NCBI RefSeq assembly: GCF_001907195.1
Contig: NZ_LVWA01000005.1
Coordinates: forward strand, 682,001-746,000
Direction of reading: 5' to 3'
From: Pontibacter flavimaris
GTDB taxonomy: Bacteria > Bacteroidota > Bacteroidia > Cytophagales > Hymenobacteraceae
DNA: 64,000 nt
The notes beneath the pieces were generated by a model. That model ran no database searches. It was not told where the DNA came from and worked only from the letters and a program-made list of their open reading frames with translations. A program made the translations under genes and the position numbers. Every line of letters begins with the position of its first letter. The first letter of the stretch is position 1. Shown piece after piece: positions 34,961-44,286 of the stretch.

Positions 34961-35521
34961 TTAAAGTTTGCGGAGAGAGTAGTTCTGCGAGCCACTGATC
35001 TCCTCTTGCCGGTTATTGAGCAGCTTCACCTCCGTATCGCTCACCTGCAGGAAATACATCAGCTCCAGGTCGCCTTCCAGCGGGATGAGCTGCAGGATCA
35101 CCGCGTCCGGGTTCTGCTTGTTCCCCTTGGCGATAATCCACTTGCCGCTGCCGGAAACCACACCCTTGTCGTCGGGCTTGCCCACATACATCTGCCGCAT
35201 CGTGAACGAACGGTTCGCATCCTTGGGCGTGCCTGTCAGGATCAGTTCGGTGCGAACGCCTTTGCAGTCGGGGCAGGCAAGCATACCCCGGAAGGTGCCG
35301 CTTGGGGGCGCCAGGGCAGGAGCAGCGGCCTCTGTTTTGGCTTTGGCTGCCGTGGCCCTGGTTTTGCTTTTTGCCGTCGTTTTTTTGGCTGTGGCTTTCT
35401 TGCTGCCGCTGCGGCTTTCCTCCAGCCACTCCTTATAGCTTTTGCCGGACTGCGCCTGCGCCGCCTGCTGCAGCCCAAAGGTGAGCGAGAATAGGATAAA
35501 AAATGCGATGATTGTTCTCAT
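34961..35521 (-). CDS. NlpE N-terminal-like domain protein with KT/AK-rich linker
   Basis: 186 residues. A Sec signal peptide ends at AAQAQ (no lipobox cysteine). A Lys/Ala/Thr-rich linker (GSKKATAKKTTAKSKTRATAAKAKTE, about 38-63) precedes an NlpE_N-like beta-barrel: GTFRGMLACPDCKGVRTELIL, with the CxxC motif. In E. coli NlpE this domain senses copper and surface stress as a lipoprotein; here the protein lacks the lipid anchor and is likely periplasmic. The function of this form is unknown. Confidence 0.8.
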   Translation of the reverse strand: MRTIIAFFILFSLTFGLQQAAQAQSGKSYKEWLEESRSGSKKATAKKTTAKSKTRATAAKAKTEAAAPALAPPSGTFRGMLACPDCKGVRTELILTGTPKDANRSFTMRQMYVGKPDDKGVVSGSGKWIIAKGNKQNPDAVILQLIPLEGDLELMYFLQVSDTEVKLLNNRQEEISGSQNYSLRKL

Positions 35522-35853
35522 GGTGTTGGGTGTTTGTGGTTCCGGGTGATGCTATCAGAAAACATACCAGTTCCGTATTAAGGGGCTGTTCCGGCAAGCT
35601 ATTTCTGATTTAACTGCTCCGGGAGCCTGATTATTGTGCTTTAAAACCATTGTAATGCGGCAAGTGGCGGGTGCCGCCTGTGCCAGGAAGTGAGATACGC
35701 GACGCACCGCGAGGGAGTTCAGGCAGGGCAAGGCTTTAGCTAAAATTTATACTTCCGGCACGAAGATTAACCACAGTGCCCTGAAACAGGAATGGCCAGG
35801 CAACTGCACAAGGCAACACCTGACCATCCTGTCATTAACCATCAACCAAAATT
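35522..35853. other. Intergenic stretch, nothing recognisable
   Basis: No coding frame, terminator or repeat family is supported apart from one TATACTT site near 35748. Confidence 0.4.
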
Positions 35854-36765
35854 TCAGGCAGTAGAGAGCTCCCGCGCCCGCTTGCGTTGCCTTGCAGAAC
35901 TGATGTTGGAAAGTATAATGGCCACCAGAATCAGCGCCACGCCCAGCCATTGCACCACCCATACTTCCTCCTGCAGCACCAGGCTCGACATCAGCACAGC
36001 CACCGGCAGCTCCGCAGCGCTGAGGATGGCGCTAAGGCCAAGACCCGTTTTGGGGATGCCGTAGGCGTAGAAAAGCGGCGGAATCACCGTGCCGAACAGC
36101 GCCAGCACCAGCCCCCATTTCAGCAGGCCATTAAATAGTGCCCCGCTCACCAGGAACACCGGCGGGAACACGCTAAAAACAAGCAGGCAGGCCCCTGTAA
36201 GTATAAGCGCGCTTTTGGTGGTGGGGTGCAGTGTGTTTCCGGCTGCCCCGGTTACCATCAAAAAGAAGGTATAAAAGAGCGCGGCCAGCAAACCGTAAAT
36301 AATTCCTGCTATCCCGAAGTCAGGGATGCTGCCGGAGAGTAGGCGTCCTGCCAGGGCAGTGCCCACCAATATGAGCAGCACCATACTTAGCTGAAACCGG
36401 CTGGGCAGCCTGCGTTTCTGAATGGACTCCAGCAGCAGGCTCATCCAAGTGAACTGCATCAGCAGCAGGATGGCGATGGAGGCCGGCACTTCCTGCACGC
36501 ATTTGTAATAGAAGATGCTGACAAGGCCGGTGCTGGTGCCCATGGCTACCAATTTAAGCTTGTCCCGGAGCGAGGTGTTGTTGCTTTTGCCGCCCAGCAG
36601 CATACGCAACAACACGATAGTCCAAAGTATAAGCAATCCAAAGAAAACCTGCGTGCCCGTTACCTCACCCAAGGTATATCCTTCCTTGTAGGCCAGCTTC
36701 ACAAACGTAGAAAGCACGCCAAAACTACATGCGCCCAAAAATACCAGGGCGACTCCTCTGAACAT
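35854..36765 (-). CDS. EamA/DMT superfamily transporter
   Basis: 303 residues with ten hydrophobic segments in two EamA repeats (GVALVFLGACSFGVLSTFVKLAY at the start; TKSALILTGACLLVFSVFPP and GTVIPPLFYAYGIPKTGLGLSAIL in the second half). The C-terminus is basic and cytoplasmic. The substrate is unknown; family members export amino acids or other metabolites. A promoter with correct spacing lies 170 bases upstream, giving a fairly long leader. Confidence 0.9.
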   Translation of the reverse strand: MFRGVALVFLGACSFGVLSTFVKLAYKEGYTLGEVTGTQVFFGLLILWTIVLLRMLLGGKSNNTSLRDKLKLVAMGTSTGLVSIFYYKCVQEVPASIAILLLMQFTWMSLLLESIQKRRLPSRFQLSMVLLILVGTALAGRLLSGSIPDFGIAGIIYGLLAALFYTFFLMVTGAAGNTLHPTTKSALILTGACLLVFSVFPPVFLVSGALFNGLLKWGLVLALFGTVIPPLFYAYGIPKTGLGLSAILSAAELPVAVLMSSLVLQEEVWVVQWLGVALILVAIILSNISSARQRKRARELSTA

Positions 36766-36931
36766 AATAGTCCCTCCAGTCTAAAAAACAATCAATTAAA
36801 AATAGTAAAGGCGAGGCCGACACAGCCCCAAAAGAAGATAAAGCAGCTGTTACAGGTCGTGCAACTCGTAGCCTGTGATGAAAATCTGTGTATGTGCTAA
36901 ATGTGCAGGCATTCTCTATTTTGCAAGACTA

Positions 36932-36963
36932 CAAAGGTACAGCCTCTGCAAGTATACATGCAA
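36932..36963 (-). promoter_or_regulatory. Promoter of the EamA transporter gene
   Basis: On the minus strand TTG (36961-36963), 21 bases, TACCTTTG (36932-36939): a good Bacteroidota promoter match. Confidence 0.5.
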
Positions 36964-37017
36964 GCGGAAATTTGTTTAAACTTTGATGTGGTGAGCTTCA
37001 GGATGATATTTTAGGGG

Positions 37018-37815
37018 CTAGCGCTCGCTACTTATGGCGGCCTCCTCGATCTGCTGCGCTGCCTGCCGCTCGCCTAGATACCCGTCAATAAGGTAGTGGG
37101 CCAGGTAGAGGAGCGGGGTGAGGAGGATGGCGACGCTGAACTTGTAGAGGTAATTGATCAGGGCCACCGACAGCACCTGCTTCATGCTCCAGTTGCCGAA
37201 TACAAAGAAGGCGATGAACAGCACCACCAGCGAGTCGATGATTTGGGAGACGAGGGTGGAGCCGGTGGCGCGGAGCCAGATTTTTTTACTGCCGGTAAAG
37301 CGGCGCAGCCAGTGGAACACCGTAACGTCGAGGAACTGCGAGAGCAGGAAAGCGGCTACCGAGCCAAGTATAATGCCCAGGCCCTGGCGGTAGACGCTGT
37401 TATAGGCGTAGTTAATGTCGAAAGGGTTGCCGCTGGCGTCGGTGCTGTTCACATCGAGCCAGAACTGGGCGGGTGGCAGGCCGGTTACGGCCGCTATCAC
37501 CACAAAAGCATACAGGATAAGTATAACCGTCAGTATACTTACCCGCTTCACCCCGGCTTTCCCGAAATACTCGTTGATGATGTCGGTGGTAACAAACACG
37601 ATGGGCCAGATGATGACGCCGGCCGTCAGGTTAAAATCCAGCCGCTCGCCGCCAATCGGGAGCTGTGCTCCCGGTAAGCCAAATAGCGCCTCTCCTGAGA
37701 ATATTTTTACCCCGATCAGCTCGGCCAACAGAGCGTTGGCGATGAAGATACCGCTGAGTACCAGGAAGAGGTTGGTGCGCTTGCGCTGCTGCAGGGCTGT
37801 GGCGGTTTGCTCCAT
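37018..37815 (-). CDS. Queuosine precursor transporter (VUT/YhhQ family, DUF165)
   Basis: 265 residues from MEQTATALQQRKRTNLFLVLSG; a longer frame upstream is not family-like. About six membrane segments with the family signatures ITAGVIIWPIVFVTTDIINEYFGK, WLDVNSTDASGNPFDINYAYNSVYRQGLGII and STLVSQIIDSLVVLFIAFFV. E. coli YhhQ takes up preQ0/preQ1 for tRNA queuosine synthesis. No que genes are in the window. Confidence 0.92.
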   Translation of the reverse strand: MEQTATALQQRKRTNLFLVLSGIFIANALLAELIGVKIFSGEALFGLPGAQLPIGGERLDFNLTAGVIIWPIVFVTTDIINEYFGKAGVKRVSILTVILILYAFVVIAAVTGLPPAQFWLDVNSTDASGNPFDINYAYNSVYRQGLGIILGSVAAFLLSQFLDVTVFHWLRRFTGSKKIWLRATGSTLVSQIIDSLVVLFIAFFVFGNWSMKQVLSVALINYLYKFSVAILLTPLLYLAHYLIDGYLGERQAAQQIEEAAISSER

Positions 37816-37969
37816 GCTAGGGTGAAGGGTTCTTGGTATGACAGGGTTATGTGGGTATAAGGCGATGCCGCCAAATAAAGTATAAATATAGCGATCTTCT
37901 GCCATACTTGCAGCGGTAACAGGGAGGGGCAGCGAAGTATAAACTATAACGCTTCCCTCTGCTAAACGC

Positions 37970-38893
37970 TTACTCCTGGTCTTTCACGGCGAATATACTT
38001 CCCTCCGTGGCCAGGTCGGTGGCGGGGAAAACCTCCCGGGCCTCCAGTAGCAGCGGCGTCAGGTCTTTGTAGCGCACCGAGAAGTGGCCAATGAGCAGGT
38101 GGCGTACCTGTGCGGCGGCGGCCAGCTCGGCAGCCTGCCGGGCGGTGCTGTGGAACGTGTACTCCGCGCGCTCGCGCAGGTCGTCGGCAAAGGTAGCCTC
38201 ATGGTAGAGCAGGTCCACGTGGTGCAGGTAGGGCAGCAGCGAGGGCTTGTAGCGGCTGTCGGAGCAGTAGGCGTAGCTGCGGCTGCGCTTGGGCTCCAGC
38301 GTCACCTCCTCGTTCCGTACCAGCAGGTTTCCGGCCTCATCCCGGATGTCCTCGCCCCACTTGAGGCGCACCAGCTGGGGCGGCTTCAGGAAATCGGGGA
38401 GCTTCTCCTTGATGAGTGGGCGTGGCTTGGGCTTCTCCCGAAAGATAAAGCCGCAGCAGGGCACCCGGTGCTCCATTGGGATGGTATGCACCGTTATACT
38501 TTTATCCTCGAAGATCTTCTTATAGCTGGTGGTGTCGAGCTCGTGGAAAATAAGCTTGAAGTTGAGGTTGGTGCCGGAGTATTTAAACTGCAGGCTCAGG
38601 ATCTCGGAGAGGCCCGGAGGACCGAAGAGGTGCAGCGGCGACTGGCGGCCCTGCAGGTGCATGGTGGAGAGGAGCCCCGGCAGCCCGAAATAGTGGTCGC
38701 CATGCAGGTGGCTGATGTAGATACTGCAGATGCGCTGGTGCTTTATCCTGTAAAGCATCAGCTGCATCTGCGTACCTTCGCCGCAATCAATCAGGTGGTG
38801 CTGATTGCCAAGGGTGAGAACCTGGGCGGTATGGTGTCTGTTTGCCGAGGGTGTGGCCGACGAACTACCCAAAATCCTGAGTTCGAAATCCAC
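37970..38893 (-). CDS. rnz: Ribonuclease Z
   Basis: 307 residues, starting with GTG (MDFELRILGSSSATPSANRH). The metallo-beta-lactamase zinc motif SHLHGDHYFGLPG gives H62, H64, D66, H67; further ligands are in EHRVPCCGF, YCSDSRY and HEATFA. It trims the 3' trailer of tRNA precursors lacking CCA, in keeping with the tRNA-Arg here, which has no encoded CCA. Only 14 bases separate its start from the stop of the STAS gene, so the two probably share a transcript. Confidence 0.95.
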   Translation of the reverse strand: MDFELRILGSSSATPSANRHHTAQVLTLGNQHHLIDCGEGTQMQLMLYRIKHQRICSIYISHLHGDHYFGLPGLLSTMHLQGRQSPLHLFGPPGLSEILSLQFKYSGTNLNFKLIFHELDTTSYKKIFEDKSITVHTIPMEHRVPCCGFIFREKPKPRPLIKEKLPDFLKPPQLVRLKWGEDIRDEAGNLLVRNEEVTLEPKRSRSYAYCSDSRYKPSLLPYLHHVDLLYHEATFADDLRERAEYTFHSTARQAAELAAAAQVRHLLIGHFSVRYKDLTPLLLEAREVFPATDLATEGSIFAVKDQE

Positions 38894-38907
38894 TACGGCG
38901 TATCTTC

Positions 38908-39285
38908 TTAGTCTTCCTTGTTGGTCAGGTCCTGCTCAATCTCGTGCAGAAAAACACGGTCGATGGCCTCTTCCACACTTGGCAGAATGTTCAGTACCGA
39001 CTCCAGCTTGGAGATCGAGATCAGCTTCATCACGTGGTCCTGCAGACCTGTCAGGATCAAAAGGCCGCTGGATGAGTTGCAAAGGCGGTTAGCGATCAGG
39101 ATAGAGCTAAGCCCGGAGGAGTCTGTATACTTTACCTCGTTCAGGTCCAGAATCAGGTTGTTGATCCCTTCGGCGTTCAATTTCACGAACTCAGACTTTA
39201 GGTCCGGTGCGATTGAAGTATCCAGCTTCTTCTCATCAATCGTGATAATCGTATAGTTTTCTTTCTTATCTATCGTGTACTTCAT
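38908..39285 (-). CDS. STAS-domain anti-sigma factor antagonist
   Basis: 125 residues from MKYTIDKKENYTIITIDEKKL. The SpoIIAA/RsbV-type phosphorylatable serine lies in LNEVKYTDSSGLSSILIANRL. Partners would be an HPK-type anti-sigma kinase and PP2C phosphatase, neither of which is nearby. It precedes rnz on the same transcript; this STAS-rnz order is seen in other Cytophagales and links a possible stress signal to RNA processing only by position. Confidence 0.9.
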   Translation of the reverse strand: MKYTIDKKENYTIITIDEKKLDTSIAPDLKSEFVKLNAEGINNLILDLNEVKYTDSSGLSSILIANRLCNSSSGLLILTGLQDHVMKLISISKLESVLNILPSVEEAIDRVFLHEIEQDLTNKED

Positions 39286-39339
39286 AGTCAACCAGTAAAG
39301 GATTTAAATGCGAATGTACCAAAATCTACTTTAACAAAC

Positions 39340-40287
39340 TTAATTTTTGGTAGTAAAAATATTGTCATTAATGTGTTTCTCAATGCGATCGAGCACTGAA
39401 TGGTCATCCTCTTTCAGAAATTTTCCGCCTGTGAACACCTCATATAGCTCTATATAGCGCTCTGAAATATTTGTCACGACCTCATCGGTCATTTCCGGCA
39501 CGCGCTGGCCCTCTTTGCCCTGGAATCCGTTCTCGATAAGCCACTGGCGCACAAACTCTTTCGAGAGCTGGCGCTGCGGCTCGCCCTTCTGCTGGCGCTC
39601 CGTGTAGCCCTCGCTGTAGAAGTAGCGCGAAGAGTCCGGCGTGTGTATCTCGTCGATCAGGTACACCTGGCCGTCATACTTGCCAAATTCATACTTGGTG
39701 TCTACCAGGATCAGGCCGTGCTCCCTGGCCAACTCGGTTCCGCGCGCAAACAGGGTTCGGGTATAACGCTCCAGGGTCAGGTAATCTTGTTCCGACACGA
39801 TGCCTTTTGCCAGAATCTCCTCCCGCGAGATGTCCTCGTCGTGGCCTTCGTCGGCCTTGGTGGTCGGGGTGATGATCGGCTCCGGCAGCTTGTCGTTTTC
39901 ACGAAGGCCCTCCGGTAACTGCACACCGCACACCACGCGCCGGCCCGCTTTGTACTCGCGCCAGGCATGGCCCGCCAGGTATCCGCGTATCACCATCTCC
40001 ACCTTAAAGGGCTCGCAACGGTGCCCGATGGTCACGTTGGGGTCCGGTGTGCTGAGCACCCAGTTCGGCACAACATCGGACGTGGCCTTCAGGTTTAGGC
40101 TGGCGATCTGGTTCAGCACCTGGCCTTTGTAAGGGATGGCGCGGGGCAGCACCACATCAAACGCAGAGATGCGGTCTGTGGCAACCACGGCTATCTTGTC
40201 CTCAAAATAATATACATCGCGTACTTTGCCCCTATAAAAGCCGGTTTGGCCGGCAAAGGAGAAGTTGGTTTCTTTAATGGCCTCCAT
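39340..40287 (-). CDS. purC: SAICAR synthetase (phosphoribosylaminoimidazole-succinocarboxamide synthase)
   Basis: 315 residues from [24 protein letters not shown], nine codons inside a longer frame. Motifs: [78 protein letters not shown]. The length (above the 240 of E. coli PurC) is that of the larger PurC form common in Bacteroidota. It makes SAICAR in de novo purine synthesis. TAACTTTG lies 25 bases upstream. Confidence 0.97.
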   Translation of the reverse strand: MEAIKETNFSFAGQTGFYRGKVRDVYYFEDKIAVVATDRISAFDVVLPRAIPYKGQVLNQIASLNLKATSDVVPNWVLSTPDPNVTIGHRCEPFKVEMVIRGYLAGHAWREYKAGRRVVCGVQLPEGLRENDKLPEPIITPTTKADEGHDEDISREEILAKGIVSEQDYLTLERYTRTLFARGTELAREHGLILVDTKYEFGKYDGQVYLIDEIHTPDSSRYFYSEGYTERQQKGEPQRQLSKEFVRQWLIENGFQGKEGQRVPEMTDEVVTNISERYIELYEVFTGGKFLKEDDHSVLDRIEKHINDNIFTTKN

Positions 40288-40311
40288 TAAATCAGTGTCG
40301 TTATAGGCAAG

Positions 40312-40319
40312 CAAAGTTA
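40312..40319 (-). promoter_or_regulatory. TAnnTTTG -7 box upstream of purC
   Basis: TAACTTTG on the minus strand, 24 bases before the purC ATG, overlapped upstream by an AAGTATA site. Confidence 0.4.
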
Positions 40320-40462
40320 AGTATATTTTACAGGGCAGGAAATAATTCTAAAAGATGATAAAAAACTAGGGTATTGGCTTAAAAATATAGCCTGTAAAAG
40401 ATATTGAAGTATACTAAGGGAATTGCTTTTGGTTTTATACTATAGTGCCTATAGTTTGAATA

Positions 40463-41950
40463 TTACACAGAATGTTTGGGTAGCTCCGGGTGCCGGGGTG
40501 CAGTCCCGTCCATGCCATAGCGCACGATGTTCCGCACCATCCCCCCGAAGATGATGAAGTGGAACGGCAGCACGGCGTACCAGTACAGGCGGCCCAGCAA
40601 CCCATTGGGGCGGAAGGCGGCCAGCTGCTCCAGGTAATACCCGTCCTCCTCCTGACAAACCCGGAACTGCAGCCAAGCCTCGCCGGGCAGTTTCATCTCG
40701 GCGTAGAGCAGCAGGCGCCTGTTCTTTGCATCGGCCAGCAGCACACGCCAGAAATCGATCGTATCGCCGGCCTTTACCTCATCAGGACTCCGGCGGCCGC
40801 GCCTTAGACCCACGCCGCCCACCATCTTATCCAGCAGCCCGCGTATGCGCCACAGGAAGTCGGTTTTGTACCAGCCGCGCTCCCCGCCAATACTCCAGAT
40901 GTTGGCCACTACTTCCTCCGGGGCACGGTCGAACTTCAGACGCTGTTTATCGGTCAGCACGCCATGCTCCGGAACCTGTATGAAATCCATGTAGTTGAGG
41001 CGCATGGTGCCGCTCACAAGGGCATCCTTCCAACTCGATACCACCGAGTTCTGCTCTATTTTAGCGTAGGCCAGGCGCACGGCGTGCTCATAGGGCAGGC
41101 AGCGGTGCGGGATCAGCTCCTGTATGCTATGGTCATGCACCACGGCATCGTTGCGCAGGCTGTCCACCAGGCTCCGGGCTAAGGCATAGTTGGTGCTTGT
41201 CACAAAGTATAACCAGTAGGAGGAGAGGCGCGGTGTAAGTATGGGCAAGGTGATGATATAGCGTTTCAGGCGGCGAACCCCGGCCAGTTTCAGGAGCATC
41301 TCTTTATAGGTGAGCACATCAGGCCCCCCGATCTCAAATCGTTTGCCGTAGCAGTCCTGGCGCCCCAGCACCGCGGTCAGGTAGAAAAGCACGTCGCGGA
41401 TGGCGATGGGCTGGCATCGGGACTTCAGCCATTTCGGCGTCACCATCACCGGCAGCTTCTCCACCAGGTCGCGGATGATCTCGAAGGAGGCGCTGCCGGA
41501 GCCGATGATGATGGCCGCCCGAAGCACGGTTAAGGGAGTCGCTGCGGTAGCCAGTACCTCCTCCACGTGCCGCCGCGAGGCCAGGTGCTTGGACAATTGT
41601 TGATCATTGGAAATGCCGCTGAGGTAGATAAGTTGCCTGGCTGCAGTAGTGTTGAGATAGGAAACGAAGTTCTCCGCGGCCATACTTTCGGCAGAGGAGA
41701 AATCGCTGCCGCCGGAGCCCATGGAGTGCACCAGGTAATACGCCGCGTCTATATCCTGCGGCGATTGCGTGAGCCCCCCCGGCTGCAGCAGGTCGCCTTT
41801 TACCACCTGCACCTGCTCCTTCAACGTTTCGGGTAGATTAAAGCGGCGCGGGTCGCGCACCATGCACACCACCTCGTGCCGCTGCTCCACCAGCAAAGGC
41901 AACAGCCGCCTGCCAATATACCCGTTGGCCCCTGTCAGCAGTATTTTCAT
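40463..41950 (-). CDS. SDR-type NAD(P)-binding protein with C-terminal DUF2867 domain
   Basis: 495 residues. Residues 1-300 form an atypical extended SDR with TGANGYIGRRLLPLL and a YLSGIS segment in place of the usual YxxxK site. Residues about 310-490 match DUF2867 (VANIWSIGGERGWYKTDFLWRIRGLLDKMVGGVGLRRGRR, GDTIDFWRVL, YWYAVLPFHFIIFGGMVRNIV), related to START/polyketide cyclase folds. This two-domain protein (YbjT-like) is widespread; the substrate is unknown and a role in quinone or lipid metabolism is only a guess. Confidence 0.88.
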   Translation of the reverse strand: MKILLTGANGYIGRRLLPLLVEQRHEVVCMVRDPRRFNLPETLKEQVQVVKGDLLQPGGLTQSPQDIDAAYYLVHSMGSGGSDFSSAESMAAENFVSYLNTTAARQLIYLSGISNDQQLSKHLASRRHVEEVLATAATPLTVLRAAIIIGSGSASFEIIRDLVEKLPVMVTPKWLKSRCQPIAIRDVLFYLTAVLGRQDCYGKRFEIGGPDVLTYKEMLLKLAGVRRLKRYIITLPILTPRLSSYWLYFVTSTNYALARSLVDSLRNDAVVHDHSIQELIPHRCLPYEHAVRLAYAKIEQNSVVSSWKDALVSGTMRLNYMDFIQVPEHGVLTDKQRLKFDRAPEEVVANIWSIGGERGWYKTDFLWRIRGLLDKMVGGVGLRRGRRSPDEVKAGDTIDFWRVLLADAKNRRLLLYAEMKLPGEAWLQFRVCQEEDGYYLEQLAAFRPNGLLGRLYWYAVLPFHFIIFGGMVRNIVRYGMDGTAPRHPELPKHSV

Positions 41951-42118
41951 AGTTTAGAAAGTATGGTGCAAAAGTATTTATACTTTCAGAACAGGCAGGA
42001 ACCCGTTTAGTTGCCGGATTTTAACGTACTACCGGATCATACTTGACAGGCTACCAGGTGCAACGCCAGCGGGCATCCCAAATTATAAACCTAAACTTTA
42101 AAGTATAAACCGAACGCT

Positions 42119-42556
42119 ATGGATCAGTATTTACAGGCAGCTTTGGAAGAAGCAAAGAAAGGCTACGCGGAAGGCGGCATCCCGATCGGATCGGTGCTGG
42201 TGCACCAAGGCAGGATCATCGGCCGGGGGCATAACAAGCGGGTGCAGGAGGGAAGCGTGGTGCTGCACGGCGAAATGGACGCGCTCGAGAACGCCGGTCG
42301 CCAGCCCGCCGCTGTATACCGCGAATGCGTGCTCTACACCACGCTGTCGCCTTGCCCCATGTGCTCGGGCACGATTATACTTTATGGCATCCCTAGGGTG
42401 GTAATCGGCGAGAACCGCACCTTTATGGGCGAGGAAGACCTGCTGCGCGCCAGGGGAGTGGAGGTAGAGGTGGCCGATAACCCGGAATGCGTGCAGCTCA
42501 TGGAGCGGTTTATCTCGGAGAAGCCGGACCTCTGGAATGAGGATATCGGGGTGTGA
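42119..42556 (+). CDS. Cytosine deaminase of the yeast Fcy1 type
   Basis: 145 residues. The zinc deaminase motif gives H50 and E52 in LHGEMDALENAG and C79 and C82 in SPCPMCSGTIILYGIPRVVIGEN. Beyond the common fold it follows yeast Fcy1 closely: GY.EGG(V/I)PIG near the start, GRGHN.R.Q.GS..LHGE, YTTLSPC.MC, and the characteristic ending F(I)xEKPxxWxEDIG that closes the active site in Fcy1. It should convert cytosine to uracil. TadA or guanine deaminase is less likely given that tail. Monocistronic; a hairpin follows. Confidence 0.85.
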   Translation: MDQYLQAALEEAKKGYAEGGIPIGSVLVHQGRIIGRGHNKRVQEGSVVLHGEMDALENAGRQPAAVYRECVLYTTLSPCPMCSGTIILYGIPRVVIGENRTFMGEEDLLRARGVEVEVADNPECVQLMERFISEKPDLWNEDIGV

Positions 42557-42607
42557 TGCCGCAACAGGCAGGTTAACCAGCAGCTGGTATCTCTTAGGAG
42601 GGCTAAG

Positions 42608-42641
42608 GCGGCCTCCTGGCTATACTTTGTCCGGAGGCCGC
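42608..42641. terminator. Hairpin with TATACTT in its loop
   Basis: A 9-bp perfect stem GCGGCCTCC/GGAGGCCGC (42608-42616 with 42633-42641) around a loop containing TATACTTTG, between convergent genes. No strong T-run. Confidence 0.6.
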
Positions 42642-42675
42642 TTCGCATTTCATGCTTAACTAGAGAGAGGCTGCA

Positions 42676-43731
42676 TTAGTCATTGTCAGGCTGGTTGTCG
42701 AACCGCTTGGCGCGTTTTTCCCATTTTTCACGGGCCCATTTCTGCAGGTCCTCCACGGCGTCAAACTCATCGGTGATCTCCAGGCCGAGCAGCGTCTCGA
42801 TGATATCCTCCATTGTGACCAGTCCCGCCGTACCCCCGTACTCGTCCACCACCAGGGCGATGTGCTCCTTCTTCTCCACCAGACGGGCAAACAGCTCCGG
42901 CACCGGCGCGCCGCCATGCACCACCTGGATCGGGCGTTTAATCTCGGCCAGCGTCAGGCCGCCGTTCCCCTCTATGATGCGCTCCAGCACCTGGTCCTTG
43001 AGCACATAGCCTGTAATGTTGTCGATGGAGTCATCGAAAATGGGAATTCTGGAAAAGCGCATGTTCACGGAGTTGTCGTAAAACTCGCGGATGTACTGCT
43101 CCTCCGGGGCCGCCTTTATCACGGTGCGCGGCGTCATGATGTGGCTGGCCTGCACCACGCTGAAGCGCAGCACGTTGTTGATCACCCGCGACTCATCCTG
43201 GCGCAGCACACCCTCCTTGGTGCCTATCTCGGCCATGGCCGTAAAGTCGGCGCGGCTGAGCACGCTCTTGCTCTTGTCCTGCTTCATTCTCCTGGTGATA
43301 AACTGGGAGAAGAGGATGATGGGGTAGAGCGGGGAGTAGATCATGATCTTGAGCGTGCGCGCAGTAAAGGGAGTAAGCTGGCGCCAGTGGTTGGCACCTA
43401 GTGTCTTGGGGATGATCTCGGTGAAGATGAGGATGATGATCGTCAGGATCACTGATACCAGGGTCAGTACTTCGTCTCCCCAGAGGATTTGCGCCTGCGC
43501 GCCCACTCCGGCCGCTCCAATGGTGTGGGCGAAGGTATTGAGGGTGAGGATGGCGGCCAGTGGCCGGTCTATGTTGTCCTTAAAGTGCTGCAGGTCCTTG
43601 CCCAGCGAAGGGTTTTCCTTGCTGATCAGATTGACGTGGGAGGGGGTGATGCTGAGCAGTGACGCCTCCAGCAGCGAGCAGAGAAAGGAAAAGATGAGGG
43701 CAATGGTAAGGTATAAAAGGAGTAAACCCAT
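42676..43731 (-). CDS. CNNM/DUF21 membrane protein with CBS pair
   Basis: 351 residues. N-terminal DUF21 with about four membrane segments (LTIALIFSFLCSLLEASLLSITPSHV; the Ser/Glu-rich entry typical of CNNM), then two CBS domains (MTPRTVIKAAPEEQYIREFY...; PVPELFARLVEKKEHIALVVDEYGGTAGLVTMEDIIETLLGLEITDE). It lacks the CorC_HlyC transporter-associated tail. Relatives move Mg2+ or Co2+; the old name 'hemolysin' is not supported. Monocistronic. Confidence 0.9.
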   Translation of the reverse strand: MGLLLLYLTIALIFSFLCSLLEASLLSITPSHVNLISKENPSLGKDLQHFKDNIDRPLAAILTLNTFAHTIGAAGVGAQAQILWGDEVLTLVSVILTIIILIFTEIIPKTLGANHWRQLTPFTARTLKIMIYSPLYPIILFSQFITRRMKQDKSKSVLSRADFTAMAEIGTKEGVLRQDESRVINNVLRFSVVQASHIMTPRTVIKAAPEEQYIREFYDNSVNMRFSRIPIFDDSIDNITGYVLKDQVLERIIEGNGGLTLAEIKRPIQVVHGGAPVPELFARLVEKKEHIALVVDEYGGTAGLVTMEDIIETLLGLEITDEFDAVEDLQKWAREKWEKRAKRFDNQPDND

Positions 43732-43813
43732 TTAGTGGTATGTGTTTGATGAATTTGGGTATAAATGTAGTGTTTTAAAACGGCACAAGAACCATGCATA
43801 CACTTTGCCCCGC

Positions 43814-44188
43814 TTAATGCACCACCCGAAGTATAGGCTCCGGCAGTGGCACGTGCGTTTCGGGGTCGGCGGTGAAGTAGCCCACCATGCTGGGCCCGTA
43901 GCCCAGGTTCACCTCTATAAACTTATTCTGCTCCGGCAGCATCGCTATAATCTCCCCACGCAGCCTGTCGAGTTGCCGCACCAGCTCCTGCATCTGCTCC
44001 GGCGATACGTCCGGTACTTCTTTTAGGGTGGTGGCGGTGTTCTCTGCCGCCTCCTCCACGGGCCCGTGCTTCTTGGTCAGCATGTCCACCTCCGCCTGGC
44101 GGATGTCTTTCTCCAGGTTCAGGTACGCAATCACTTTCTGCTCCAGCGGCACCAGCGCGTCGTCCAGGTATTGAATCAGGTTTTCCAT
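43814..44188 (-). CDS. Conserved hypothetical protein
   Basis: 124 residues from MENLIQYLDDALVPLEQKVIAYL. A helical first part with heptad-like spacing (EKDIRQAEVDMLTKKHG) and a C-terminal motif LGYGPSMVGYFTADPETHVPLPEPILRV. No signal peptide, no recognised family. The next upstream gene on this strand is the aldehyde dehydrogenase 98 bases away. Confidence 0.7.
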   Translation of the reverse strand: MENLIQYLDDALVPLEQKVIAYLNLEKDIRQAEVDMLTKKHGPVEEAAENTATTLKEVPDVSPEQMQELVRQLDRLRGEIIAMLPEQNKFIEVNLGYGPSMVGYFTADPETHVPLPEPILRVVH

Positions 44189-44286
44189 AGTCTTATACTT
44201 TGTAAACGTGTGTCGGCGCAAAGCATGTGCGCGCATGTTCCTGAAACGAAGTATGCAACCGCTAGGTTAAGTAGGACCGCCCGGAC

